From Triops longicaudatus (lineage: Eukaryota; Arthropoda; Branchiopoda; Notostraca; Triopsidae), in assembly GCA_022885665.1 (NCBI GenBank), contig JAGQDJ010000202.1, positions 682,001 through 746,000 of the forward strand: 64,000 nt of DNA. The letters are read 5' to 3'. Position numbers and translations under genes: made by a program. Under the pieces are notes generated by a model. That model worked only from the letters and a program-made list of their open reading frames with translations, was not told the origin of the DNA and did not search any database. Positions 37,901 through 49,288 of the stretch are shown in pieces; the first letter of the stretch is position 1; each line of letters opens with the position of its first letter.

Positions 37901-38957
37901 CTACTTGAAAACAATCAAACAAACGCTTCAGTAGCAAAGCAGTTTGGAGTTGCACGATGAATCTGTGGACACGATTCGCAGATTTTTGGAAGCGAATGGT
38001 GGCACACAATACGACCAGTTTCATGTCTTACTGAATTCACTTTATCTGTTCAATTTATCTCAAGAACGCAAAACAGCGCTTAATTGACAACTGTTTCAGG
38101 AAAAACTAACGTTCATCAATATAATGTTACTTCACGATGTAAGACAATTACAAATGCTCTTGTTGTCTTCTTAGTTTTATTTTCTGTCCTAATAAAGCTG
38201 CCATAAATGCAACTTCTGATAAGACAAAACTCCTCATAAGACGAATTTTTCAGTCCTGTTCCGAGCCGTTCGACTTTAGCGGAGGGCACTGTACTTGTCT
38301 TTATTCTTGAAATTGCTATATTTTTTAGCGTTCGTAGCTTGTTATACTTGAACCGTAGCATTTTTTTGGGAATTCTAACCGTGGATATTTAACTTAAGCT
38401 TAGTATTACTATAATTTTTATAGCTGTACTTGTCAGCACCCCCGTACCCAGGGGTAGTTCAGGGTTCGGCCCTGCTTGACATTATATTTTTATTTTCTTT
38501 GTCTCAATTTTATTTTGCTATTACCTGCGAGCCGGGTTCCGTTGAAGATGCTAGAGTCGCATAAGTGAATGTCAGGTAAGAGCATACCTTCTTCTGTCCT
38601 TTCAAGGAATTCGCTTGTCAGTTGAAACTCAAACAAATCTTTAACACTGTAAAACACAGAATGTCCTGCGACGAACACAAAAAACGTAACTACAAAGACC
38701 CAACCAATTCGGAAGTAAAGATGATCGTCACGGTTGACGATGTGAGGCAGTCCATGACATGTAGTCGTGGAACAAAATAGTTCCACGTGTCGACATTTCT
38801 TTTTACGGCAACTTTCATCGTCGGAAGTGGGTGCTGCGAAAACAAGCTGCTCCGCTGCAGACTTTAGCATGGACGTTGGATTATGGCTCTCCATAACTGA
38901 GAAGTTTAATCGCGTCTGTACTTGTTGAATGAGATTTTCACTCTGACACACTGGCAA
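34928..38957 (-). CDS. DEG/ENaC sodium channel subunit, tandem copy B, complete
   Basis: Second copy in the array. Eight exons: 38957-38525 (ATG), 37390-37213, 36493-36288, 36217-36060, 35758-35569, 35512-35447, 35337-35125, 35022-34928 (TAA). They close to 512 residues from the first ATG; an internal ATG at 38894 (MESHNP) is an alternative start. Landmarks match copy A: TTTCHGLPHIV, first helix, LPDIHLCDSSIFNGTRL, FGSCITTHG, SRDAGFVVY, VDNSEVQSNFLAPYTC and CPIEC. The pore block differs: GEVGGNLGLWLGISFVTIVE has G-I-S where the other copies have G-A-S, and Trp where they have Phe. Intron 1 is enlarged by a Tigger/pogo-like element. The exon 3 acceptor (CCCAAAAG) lacks a strong pyrimidine tract but is fixed by phase and homology to the other copies. 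Confidence 0.93.
37455..38291. mobile_element. Decayed Tigger/pogo-like DNA transposon
   Basis: Terminal inverted repeats start CAGTGCCCTCCACTTAAGTC on the left and, reverse-complemented, CAGTGCCCTCCGCTAAAGTC on the right, flanked by TA on both sides (37453-37454 and 38292-38293), the Tc1/mariner/pogo target site. The 837-bp body keeps a short reading frame on the + strand near 37890-37960 that resembles the pogo/CENP-B N-terminal helix-turn-helix (LLENNQTNASVAKQFGVAR) and then a stop. No intact transposase remains, so this is a deleted, non-autonomous copy. It lies in intron 1 of channel gene B. Confidence 0.85.
37829..37865. repeat. Perfect hairpin, 16-bp stem, inside the Tigger-like element
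   Basis: TTTTTTACTTATAACA and its exact reverse complement flank a 5-base loop (CGTCA). It sits near the middle of the transposon, upstream of the helix-turn-helix remnant, and may be a small nested insertion or a rearrangement product. Confidence 0.85.
38434..38481. repeat. Short interspersed repeat fragment (CACCCCCGTACCCAGGGG)
   Basis: The block cagcacccccgtacccaggg resembles the left end of the MITE-like element at 43633 (gcacccccgtatccatgggg), and its ccgtacccagg core also matches the reverse complement of that element's right end. It is probably a truncated copy of the same family, just 3' of the Tigger-like element in intron 1 of channel gene B. Confidence 0.5.
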
Positions 38958-39436
38958 CAGAGTTGGCCGTGTTTGTTTTAAGAGCTAGAAATTGTGTCTC
39001 GTGAATTCAGTAATGGCGTGTAGCTTTGTGGTGGCTTAATATTCCTCCTGGGGCCTTAATTCAATTCCGAGTAGCTTCTGCGTGATGTTCAAGTTCTCGC
39101 TATCATCCCATCTGTGCCACGCCCTTTCCGCGCTTATTTTAGTGTGTTTAAAAACCACCTTGGGCGTCAGATTATGATATCGTAAGCCTACCGTCTTGAT
39201 TAGAATAATTTAGTCGAGTTGACTTAAGGAAACTTTTTTATATCACATTTCTAGTTTTCCGTGAATGCAACAATCGTGTGTTACACTCATTCTCATATGT
39301 ATTAGTGCTTTTTTGCATGAATTTAGTGTGCTTCACGTTTGTGTTCGAGAAAGGCTTCAAGTGAAATCACTTTCTGTGTCGACGAAATGCTGTTTTATGT
39401 GGATGAAGTTTGAATTCTTTACAAATTTTTGATTCG

Positions 39437-39506
<70 letters not shown>

Positions 39507-40243
39507 TTATTTTTGGAAGGGGGAGGGTTAACTAGCATAGGTTTATTTTTATATTTATTTTTAGTGTATTCCATAGCTAATACGCTGGTAATATTGCAAA
39601 AATCGTTGCGTGTCTGCGACTCAGGCAGTGAAGCAAATAGGTGCTCAGAGAATTATAGCACTAACGTGATTAATATGACATTATGGCACTGCATGTGTCA
39701 AGAAGTAAGATCGTGGACAAATGTTTTTGTAGGTTTGTACTATTTTGTTATTTATATGATGTATTCAGGGAACAAAACTGCAACGGTTATTCTCGCATCA
39801 CCGGAATGAAGCTCTCGTATATCTTTACAAGTGTGTAGGCTACCTAAGTTCGTGCCGTATTTTTCTAGTATCATTCCTGGAATAAGTACTAGCACGTGTC
39901 TTGTACTCATACTCGTAGTGTAGTTTTCTTATTTTGCTCAATACGGGTATGTGATGTCTGGCGTGTTTATTCTTCAGAAGCTTACTTCGTGAAGTATTGC
40001 GTAGAAATATGATATTTATGGATTGCTTTCTTTAGAAAAAAAGTATCTAAACCGTGAGGTCTTTAAGTGTGAATTGCAAAGTGTATTACGTTCACGAAGC
40101 ATGTGTGTTTTAGAGCATTCAAGAAACGTAGACAGGCATTCTTCAAGAGAAAACCCTAAAGTTTGAGAATTTCACATAAAGTTTCCAGACTGCGCTAGAT
40201 TGAGTTCAGACAAGGAATTCTTGTTGCGATTTTTTCACCACGG
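38958..40243. other. Spacer between channel genes B and C
   Basis: This holds the presumed promoter of gene B and the 3' flank of gene C, plus a long ATT microsatellite. The open frame starting at 39429 is mostly a translation of the microsatellite and is not a gene. Confidence 0.55.
39439..39507. repeat. (ATT)n microsatellite, about 22 units
   Basis: An uninterrupted trinucleotide run between channel genes B and C. Its length is likely to vary between individuals. Confidence 0.95.
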
Positions 40244-42399
40244 TTAGTTCGTGCAGCAGCGAACACAGAGTGCCACGAGTTCCACGATCGTTATTAGACT
40301 AGCGCCAAGAAATAACCCCACATTACCGCCCACTTCACCTAATCAAAAAGTCATTGAGGTAGAACCTAACTCGTCCTTCTTTTACTCATTGACAGTGGTA
40401 CCTTGCGTTAATCAACATAAAATTTTGATGAGAAGTGCGACTGGGTGAGTCTTGTGGTTATGAATGACTATATAAATTTACCTACAAAGTTGGAGAGTGT
40501 AGCTGTGTGGCTTGTGCGAACGTGAGCGGTGAAAGTGGTGTAATAAAAGTGCAAAAGTAGTGGGTCTCTTTGTACTGCTTTGTATTCGTGTAGATAGTCG
40601 TAATTTTCCACGGAAATGTCTTTATTAATTTCTGTATAGCTAGGCGAAATCTCGTATTTGACTTCTAAACATTCTTTCGGGCACTTGGGATCAGGTCCTA
40701 TGAATATGAATGGAAGACCACTTGTTACCAAGAAAACTTGTAGTAGCCCTTAATAAATATAATTTAATCGTAAATAATGTATTAATAATAATTATATAAT
40801 AATAATTATATTGCAATAAATATAATTAACTTATGGTTAACTTTAATGAACTTGTTAATTTCTTACGTGTACGAGATATGCCGGTATGGATAATCGATCG
40901 ATTTGTTCCCAAAATTTGAGCAGGACGGCAGTAATTCTTAGACTCTGCGGAGTGAAATATATCCGTAATGTACCGCAAGCTGCGTTCACGTATAATCTTA
41001 CTTCCATGATGTAAAAATAAAGCAGTGCAGTTAACAAATCTCAGGTAGTTACTCTGGCGTAGTGCACTTAGACAATTATTCTCGCTGTATAATCGATATT
41101 CGGGAGTTTTCAGATTTCGATGAACCAGATCTCGGGTATCAGCACAGGAATATGGCGCAAGTAGGTTGTCTCTCAGTTCAGTATTGTCTACCTAATTATA
41201 AAGTAAAAACAAACTAGAACGACTTACGGCATTAAATCGAATCAACAGACTAGGAATTTTACTATTGATTTGGTAATTGCAACTGAAACCCAGGAATTGG
41301 GCCACGCAAAGCGCCCATCCTTGTGAAGAACATGTTCAATGTGATTTGAAGGACTGGAAACAGCAAAATAGATTCCTTTCTGTAAGATGTATTCGGCTTT
41401 GATGAGCGAAGCGTCGAAGTCTAGAAAAATTTTTAACCATAATAAATTTAGGTATTAGTTGGAAGTTAGTAACAGACTAATGGCATGCTGAGCGTTTGGA
41501 GTAGTGTATAAAACAAATCCAGCGTCTCTCGACTCGTATTCTTGAGTGATGTTGCGTCTGAGTGAAGTAATACAACTGCCGAAAGTACTGACATAAGGCC
41601 TTTCCCGCCCAAAGAAAAATATACAGCATTCTCTATCCGGTATCCATTTTCCTGCCCAAGTGCAACCTAGGATCATATCTCTACACCTAAAAAGGAGAAT
41701 TTACCAAAAAATAAATACGCATTAAAAATATGTTGTGCTCTTGATGTAGGAAGGTCTTGTTTACTTGAGAGAAGCGTAGTCGACAACTTCTTCCATAGTT
41801 AAAGACCGATTAGCTAATATGCGGTCAAATTCTTCCTCCAGGTCTTTTTGTCTCTTGGGATCACGCAAAAAACGGTACGTAGCCGAGTTGTCCGATGTCG
41901 CTAGCGTCAAATATGTCGCCATTGTGTCATTAAATCCGAGCTCTACTCACAAAAGTTTTTTTTTCTTTTTTTTTTTTAAGTATTTCCAGCTATAAAATCT
42001 GTTACCTCGTAGGCGAGTGGCGTTAAAAATGCTCGAATCACAAATATGAATGTGTGGTAAATTTACGCCGTTTTCGCTCGGTTCTTCGTATCGGTCCGAA
42101 ATCTCGGTAGTTAATTTATAACTGGCTAAATTGATCACACTCCAAGACATAGCGTAAGCGGAAACGAAGACAAAGAAGGCAAAAACCAGTGTCCAGCCGA
42201 CACGAAAGTAGAGATGTGTTTCCGTATTCACTATGTGTGACAGTCCGTGAAACGTTGTCGTTGAACAAAATTCTGTCACTAAGTCACATTTTTTATTCCC
42301 GTTCTTCGCATTTTCAATAATTCCCTCTGAGATATCAGTAGGTTCCAGTTTGACAAGGGCGTTTACAGTTTTAGGATATTCGGAGTCCGTGACTCGCAT
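40244..42399 (-). CDS. DEG/ENaC sodium channel subunit, tandem copy C, complete
   Basis: Third copy, the most compact. Eight exons: 42399-42006 (ATG), 41942-41765, 41686-41478, 41420-41263, 41191-41002, 40944-40867, 40697-40482, 40338-40244 (TAA). They close to 505 residues. Landmarks: TTTFHGLSHIV (the Cys before His-Gly of the other copies is Phe here), first helix, LPHIHICDSSIFNATRL, FGSCITSLRR, ESRDAGFVLY, VDNTELRDNLLAPYSC, CPKEC, and the pore block GEVGGNVGLFLGASLITIVE with G-A-S. The tail is short (CVRCCTN). The exon 3 donor placed by homology is GTCTGT, a weak site. Exon 6 uses the GTAAGA donor at 40866. The start codon lies 492 bp from that of the divergent secreted-protein gene. Confidence 0.92.
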
Positions 42400-42891
42400 T
42401 ATGGCTATAGTTTGCTTTTACAGAGATTTTCGAAACTTACCTTGCTTGATGAATGTCTACCATTACAATGACATTTCTCCAGGCTGCCAAATACTTTGCG
42501 GTCTCCTGCGTGCGCACTATTGCATACACAAATGGCGGTGTCTCGCCTGCTTTTTGTTACTGTTTTCTGCTAGTTAGACTGCTGGCTTCAAAGTACACGT
42601 TCACGTAATGTGAAACGTGTAACGTGTGCCAAAGTGGACTTCGAAACACGTTTACGATTTGACGTCTTCTCAAAACGAAATGATTCAAAATGGATTGATC
42701 GCATATTGTTCTACTCTACTTACCTTCTATATTGGCTAGACGTTGAATTTATGGAAAATGTTGTGTCAGATTAATTCCTCACATTAATAAAATTTCTCGC
42801 TCCTTTCACAGGTGTTCGATAGTTATCATCTGTCTCAGTGTAGATCAATTGGACAAATTGAAGAAACTAGCTAATGTAGATTATCTTTCGA
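42400..42891. promoter_or_regulatory. Divergent intergenic region, possible shared promoter
   Basis: Only 492 bp separate the start codon of channel copy C (- strand) from that of the secreted-protein gene (+ strand), so both 5' UTRs and core promoters must fit here, unless either gene has an unseen upstream non-coding exon. An imperfect palindrome (cacgttcacgtaatgtgaaacgtg) lies near 42596-42620. No TATA box could be assigned with confidence. Confidence 0.5.
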
Positions 42892-45800
42892 ATGAAGTGG
42901 TATTCCCTGTTAACCGGTAATAAGATAATCCGAGTACAATTTACCAATTAATGCGTTTTTTGCCTTAGGATTGTTTGGATTAATCGGGGTAGCAAATGGA
43001 TTTCTTTCAGACGTCTGTCCGCGAGGATGGGTTTCAGAGATGTTTATCTTGCCTCAGGCGAATAATGTCACCAATGTCGACAGTGTTATTCGTTCAGGAC
43101 TTTTGTTGTTGAACAACATACCGAACGTTTCCAAACAGAAGGGGTAAGTGAAAGGTATCTCAACTTATAACTGTCTGTAAAAGTGATTTACAAAATTATG
43201 GTGTAAAATTCTTTCAACTAAGTACATAGATGCATTTACCCAATGCTTCTTTCTTCTTCTGGCTGGATGACAAGCGGGCTTTAAATAATTGCGCACCTGT
43301 TCACCGAGATTTGTTAGGGGAATTAGCATTATAATGCATGGCTTGGCTTTATGATGCCATCGCTGTATAAATCCAAAGGTATTATATTGTAATTGGGCAG
43401 TAATTTATGTAAAAAATTTCACTGCAACTTGGTTCGTATGAACGTTGCGCAGTAAAAGATATTTCCTTGTAATTTGACAACTATTTATGTGAAGCTTAGA
43501 CGGACTTTGAGACAGTTACGTTACGAAATGGAAACTACCGACCATGATTTACTAAGCCAGTGAGAAAACTCGATTTAAAAGACTCGAATCATCTAAACTC
43601 TAAGTTGGAGGATTATCTTCAGACTAACAATTGTGCACGCACCCCCGTATCCATGGGGGGTTGTAGAGGTTTACCCCCCCCCCCCCCCGAAACGTTAACT
43701 TTGTAATGGTAAGCATATGCGACTACAAAGTGTCCAAAAAACTGCACATGGCCCCTCCTCCCCCCACACACCAAAATCCTGGGTACGGCCCAGCGTGCAC
43801 ATTACTTCAAATTTAATTCAATGTAGTACTGTAGTGAAGAAAAAAGAATCTATACGAGCAAGTCACGCAGGTTTTATTAGGCCTCCAGAGGTTAACTTTT
43901 AAATTTCACATTGTAAGCAAAGGGGTTCAAGCTCTCTCCACCAGGTAATGAAGGTAAATCAGCCTCAAGAAGCATAATCACTTTTCTGTGACTTGCTCTC
44001 TGTATATTTTTGTTTCTCAATGCAGTGCGTTACGAAAAGACCTAATGTTGGTCGCTTGTCACTAGCTAAATAACGATTTTTCTAAAACACTTTGTCAAGA
44101 GGGATATAAAAGTTATAAGTAAGTATGGGAGAACGCAATTTTAGTCGTAGATGTATACAGATAGAGCACTGAGCCTCTTCTTTATGGAACTTTTGAGTTC
44201 ACTTTTGAAACCCTCTAGTCCAAGGGAGGAAAGAGGTGGGCGAAAACACCTTGACCGACGCCTTTGTCCATGAACCCATATGTAGTTTGTATATGCCCCG
44301 TTTGAACCGGTTTTGAGCATATTTTCACTGCCAAACAGAGCGTGATAACTTCCGGCCTTGGATTCCACTTATAATTCATCCTTTTCAATCTATTGTTCCA
44401 ACACAGCCTATTAACTAGTGGCGCTCTCTCTGCATACCTCTATAAGTTTAGTCAGCCAATCCATTTTGCGTGTAATCCTACAGAAATGAGGAAAATTCTG
44501 CCTTTCCGTTGTATGGTTTATATGGACCGGACTTCCGTCGTAAGTCTAGACTTCAGTGACATTGAACTTTCGCTAGATAATACTTGTTTCACCCACTGCT
44601 TGGGCTACATAATCCAGATCCTTAAACCCATTATCCTCCTCCTGTTTTGATTGCAGGCAGCAGACGCAGAGATGGACCTGGGCACTTCTAAATGGCGCGA
44701 CCTCGGGTTATCAGTTCGTTGCGACTGATGGAGACTTTACTTACAAAATGGCTGGAAGCAGTGCCGTGCCGTGGTCGCCGTCGATGGTTTTACGAGCTTG
44801 GATTGAACGTGAAGCGAATGAGCAAATGGAACGCGAAGTACTTCGGCTCGTAAAAACGACCAAAATAGAGAAAGACACAGTAGAGGAAACTGAAATTGTA
44901 AGGAAAGAGCAGTGGGTGGTAAAAACGCACTTTCTCTTGCTCGAGTTCAACGTCTCATACAAGCAAGGTCGGTGCGTTGGTCTACAAGGTCAAGCTTACT
45001 TGAACGGCCATTCGTCTCCCGACCTTAGGCTTGATATTCATCTCATGAAGGTATAACCAACTTCCTTTCACGGTACACATTCCGCTGCGGTCAAGTGCAA
45101 ATGAAAGCTTTCGAAAACTTATGGGTTATTGTACATGTTTCTTGATAATCTTCATAAGCTACTAGAATATATTATGTTTAATACATTTACATATTTTTCT
45201 TTGAAGAAAAGTTTACCGGCTGTAAATTCTGGGGTTTTTATGTATTTCGAGGAAAAAACTATTGGTCTTTTTCGCAGTGTATTGTAATCTCTTCGTTAAT
45301 TGGGTTTAATTTCTGGCATTTTAATTTTAGTCAGCTTACAGAGTATATCAGGCGGGTTCACTTACCCATAACGCACCAGAACTTTCACTTTTATTGTTTT
45401 TGTTTGGTTCTTTCCTGGAACGTTTAGGTCATATGGTCCGTTGAGCTAAGGCTATGGCATTGGAATGCAAAAGGAACATTCGCTGAAAAAAATTCTACGG
45501 GTTTTGTCAACGCGGGAGACGCCAGATTGATCCATTGGCATTGGAAAAACACATCAAATGCAGACGACCAAGTTAAGCGTGATCATTTCTAAGAATTTCC
45601 AAGTAAAAAAAGTCCTTCGTTTATATTGGTAACGCAGGTGGGCAGTCAAGGTGTGATCAAATGGTTTGGTCGCACACACACTTATGTGCTTGATTATTCC
45701 AAAACTCCGACTCATGCATTCCAGGGTGGTGTAGTAGTGCAACCTAGTCACGATTACGAGGTATTATTATATCTGTAACCCCAAAAAGGCAAGTGGGCGC

Positions 45801-48800
45801 CTTGAAAAACAAAACACAAGGCACAGAAAGATTTATATTTTTCTAGTCAGGGCGCCTTTGATTGGAATGTGCCACAACGCGTCCACTCTTTTCTCTACGC
45901 CATGAAAAGAAAAAGAATGTGTTATTTTTTTATTATTATTTTTTATTTCAAAGGAACCCTCACATTAATCAATCCTGACCACCCACCTATAACTTTTTCA
46001 GGACCCACTCAGGTTTCGATTTCTTATGCGTATTTGCTAGGTTACTGAGCCGCTCGTCAAATGGAAGAGCGTGTGGACGCCCGGAGCGCTGCTCTCCAAT
46101 ACGTCTCATCAAGAATTTAACTTGACGTGGGAGGTTGTCCCGTTCCCTATACATCTAGCAGCCCGCTGGGTGAGAGAAAGTCGACTGAACGATTCGTTAA
46201 CTTTGTATAGGTAAGCGAGCAAAAATAAGTAAACAAAAGAAGTGTAACAAAAAGATTGAGCAAGAAAATTGGAAAATGTAAAAGAATAGATGCAAAACAG
46301 AAAAGGTAAAAAAGGGACTATTGAACTGAAAATGAAGGGCGAAGAATTCATTATGCTATAGTACCAGTGACAATTTACCATAAAAATTATTACAGAGCTT
46401 AGTCATCACATTCAATAAAGGCATGAAAAGCCTGTAATTGTATAGAAAATTGCAAATCGATTCGGTACAAATGAAAGATTGAAGTGGCAGAAAAAATATC
46501 TTATATATATTATAGAATATTGTCATAAAATTTAAAAGTGTATCTTGGGTTCTCGTAACGTGACAGATTCCTTTAAGGTCACAGTGCAAGTGTGGCTCTT
46601 GTCAAATTAGATTGGAACTGGCGTACAAGTTTTCGCGAATAGTCTTTTTTGTTAGAAAAAAGCCTCGACAGCTAAGTTTGTAAACTTTACTAAATTGTAA
46701 TGATTGTCAGGATTTTCTCAAATATTGATTAGAAAATTAGCTACGCTAAAGGAACTTTTTGAATGTGTCAATTGTGAATATTCAAATTATGTTCCGGTCT
46801 TTGCGCGAAACCTTTTGAAAAATATGTAAAAGACCTTAAAAATATTTGAGTTTTTTTGGTGGTAACGTTGTTCGAGTTTTCCGACATGACTTGAACTTCG
46901 CCGAAAATAACTTCGCAACAACCTGCGCTTTCTGAGATTTTAAAAACAAACTCTTCCTTGTTAATGGTCAAATGTAACGGTATAGAAACATTTCCAACTT
47001 TCTACTTTTATCAAAGTGCGAAAAATTTAAGCGTAATTTTTCAACTGGAGTAATTTGCTATTAAAATACATCCTATACATGCAAAAGTTCCATAAAGATT
47101 TGACTGTTGCTGTAGTTTTGCAAATTTAGCTGTGTTTTAGAAATTTTCTTTGCAAGCTCCCCACGTTGTTTTTTATCCTTCCCTCTACCAAGGCCTTCAT
47201 TTTTTTCTTCTAAAAATGTCTAAACTGTAATTTTTCGCTTTCTAGCCTCCCTTTTGATTATAGGTATTCGAAGCATCAAGGTTCAAACACATTATTAATA
47301 TAAGGTACGGTAAAACTAGACGAGTTTGCTTTCCAGTCAGCTTCTGCCAATTTAACGTGTTTAATATTCTATCGCTAATGTGACTTTGTATTTCTACTGC
47401 CCTTTCTAAGCATTTTATTTGTTTTAATGCTCCAGGTTAAACTGGGAAGCAGCGTCAGAAACTGGTGATTTTAAAGTTTGGAGTACAACCAAAATTTCGC
47501 ATTCTTCCTGCCAGTGCCTTTCTACATCCAAATTTCATGTCGTGCATGCAACGTATGGAGGTCGATACGGGGCAAGCGAGGAGGGTGAAATTGGCGACGA
47601 GGACGTCGTAATTTATAAACTGGGTGTGGACCTTCGCAATATTAGCACGAACAGCACGACTGAAATCGACGACGAGAAGGTAGTGGAGGAGTACTACCAA
47701 GGTCGACAGCGGAGAGAGGAGGAGCTGACAGTCCGTCATAATTTGACGTCGCCCTATTATAGTTTTGAAAGTAATATGACTAGAGCATACAACGACAGCC
47801 AGCAAGCCGTTGTCACGTGGATCACGCAGAAAGGATACTCTAAGGTCTGGGAGGTGTTGAATGTCACCCTGAAGCAAATCTTTCATGTGGGAGAAATCGA
47901 GAAATGGGAAACGTGTCTAATGCGAAGTGGATTCTTCGACATGCACGTCCGGGCTCAGTGGCAAGAACCGTTATCGGCCTTCTACGATAAACTCTTTCAG
48001 TTTCACTCCCATTCGGTAAGTTTGGCCGAGATTTGCTGTGGCCCGCATTTTGCTTTCTTTTCTTATAATTACGACAATAACATTTTCCCCGCTTTAAGAA
48101 AGTCTTGGGTTTTCCAGTACTGGAAACGCCAGATAATTATCGTGTATATTGTTTTAGACTTTCAAGTGTCAGAACAGCTGGTTGCAAGCGAACATAGTTA
48201 GATAAGGTCTTTAGGATATCCTCCATAATAAGGATCGCGTTCTTTGCGGGCGTAAAAAGAGTGAAACTGATTATTTTTTATAGCAGGAATCAGAATGAAA
48301 GGGGGAAATGAGAGGAACTAATTATACAAGAAAGTAGAGCTTGTTAAAGTGAGTTAGAAAAATTATTGGACAGCTTTATTACGCACGAGTGGAAAATAGT
48401 CACTTAAAAAACTACGATAAAAACATTTGTGAATGAGGGAGTATGACATTTATGTTTATTTTGAAAGCAAGTAAAAGATTGAGTACCAATTCATGCAAAA
48501 CTGAGCAATGGTTCATTTTTGTATATATATACTTTAGAATCGTTTCCGTTTAGGTGCGTAGTCATGTGTGGAAACAAAATTAACTTTCTAGTGCAGCGTT
48601 TCACTTTAGCAGACTATATTCTTTAGATATGAAATTCTTTTATTCATTTAAAATTCCTTGCAATTTTTAACTTGACTTTTTCCTTTACGTGTTCCTCTTG
48701 AAGTCCGTGTTTGGCTTATCATATAAACATCTTTGATTAATGTAACAGAATTTCTTCATTCGCAGGAGAATGTTTGGCCCACTATGAACTTACTTCTACG

Positions 48801-49288
48801 GTATCAAAACCAAACGCAGTTTTACCATCGGCTCGGGTTACCCAAACTAGCTCGAAATTTCGAAATGGTATTAGATTTGCGCGATGGACTTATCGTCACA
48901 ATATTGGCTCAAAATGAGTTGGAATCAAATAGTGGTTTACCTATTGGACGTTTTCAAGGCTCTGGGAAACGTTGCGGCGCGGCCTTGGACGTGAAAGAAT
49001 GGTACGAAATCGGTGCCAACCTCGCCCAACATTTCTCCAAGGTAAGAAAGAAAAAATAATAATTTAAAAATAAATCAACTTCGACGACAACATTTTCCAG
49101 TTACCACATTTAGCTACTATTACGGTACTTTTCCGTGTTCATAGATCGGACAAATTTGGAAGGAATCTGCGACACAGGAGGAGCATCCCGTTAACGTTCT
49201 ATTGAAACCAGTTATAGGCACAACGCTGAGGAAGTTTGGCGACAAAATTTTAACAGTTATATCTAGAGTGCATTCTGAACTTTTATAG
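42892..49288 (+). CDS. Secreted N-glycosylated protein of unrecognised family, complete
   Basis: I do not recognise this family. Nine exons: 42892-42916 (ATG), 42969-43143, 44657-45050, 45428-45571, 45638-45760, 46041-46210, 47436-48015, 48766-49041, 49145-49288 (TAG). Each splice site is GT-AG, every phase agrees, and the total is 2,031 nt or 676 residues. The N-terminus is a signal peptide split by the first intron: MKWYSLLT joined to GLFGLIGVANGFLS, then DVCPRGW. There are about 15 N-X-S/T sequons, few cysteines, many tryptophans and alternating polar/apolar strands (for example VELRLWHWNAKGTF, FEMVLDLRDGLIVTIL), suggesting a beta-rich secreted glycoprotein. A highly acidic segment (EEGEIGDED) lies mid-protein. 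No transmembrane helix was seen after the signal peptide. A distant link to the beta-sheet part of large lipid-transfer proteins is possible but unsupported. Exons are clearly richer in G+C than the introns. Confidence 0.8.
43633..43800. mobile_element. MITE-like element with GTGCACGC termini
   Basis: Inverted ends GTGCACGC (43633-43640) and GCGTGCAC (43793-43800) continue as a looser match (cgta-cca-gg) further in. ATT flanks both sides (43630-43632 and 43801-43803), consistent with a 3-bp target duplication. The 168-bp body is non-coding and contains a run of about 15 C. It is in the second intron of the secreted-protein gene; a related fragment is at 38434. Confidence 0.6.

Noticed and set aside
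39429..39809. Open frame of 126 codons starting with poly-Ile
   Set aside because: The start is a translation of an ATT microsatellite; no homology or splice context supports the remainder.
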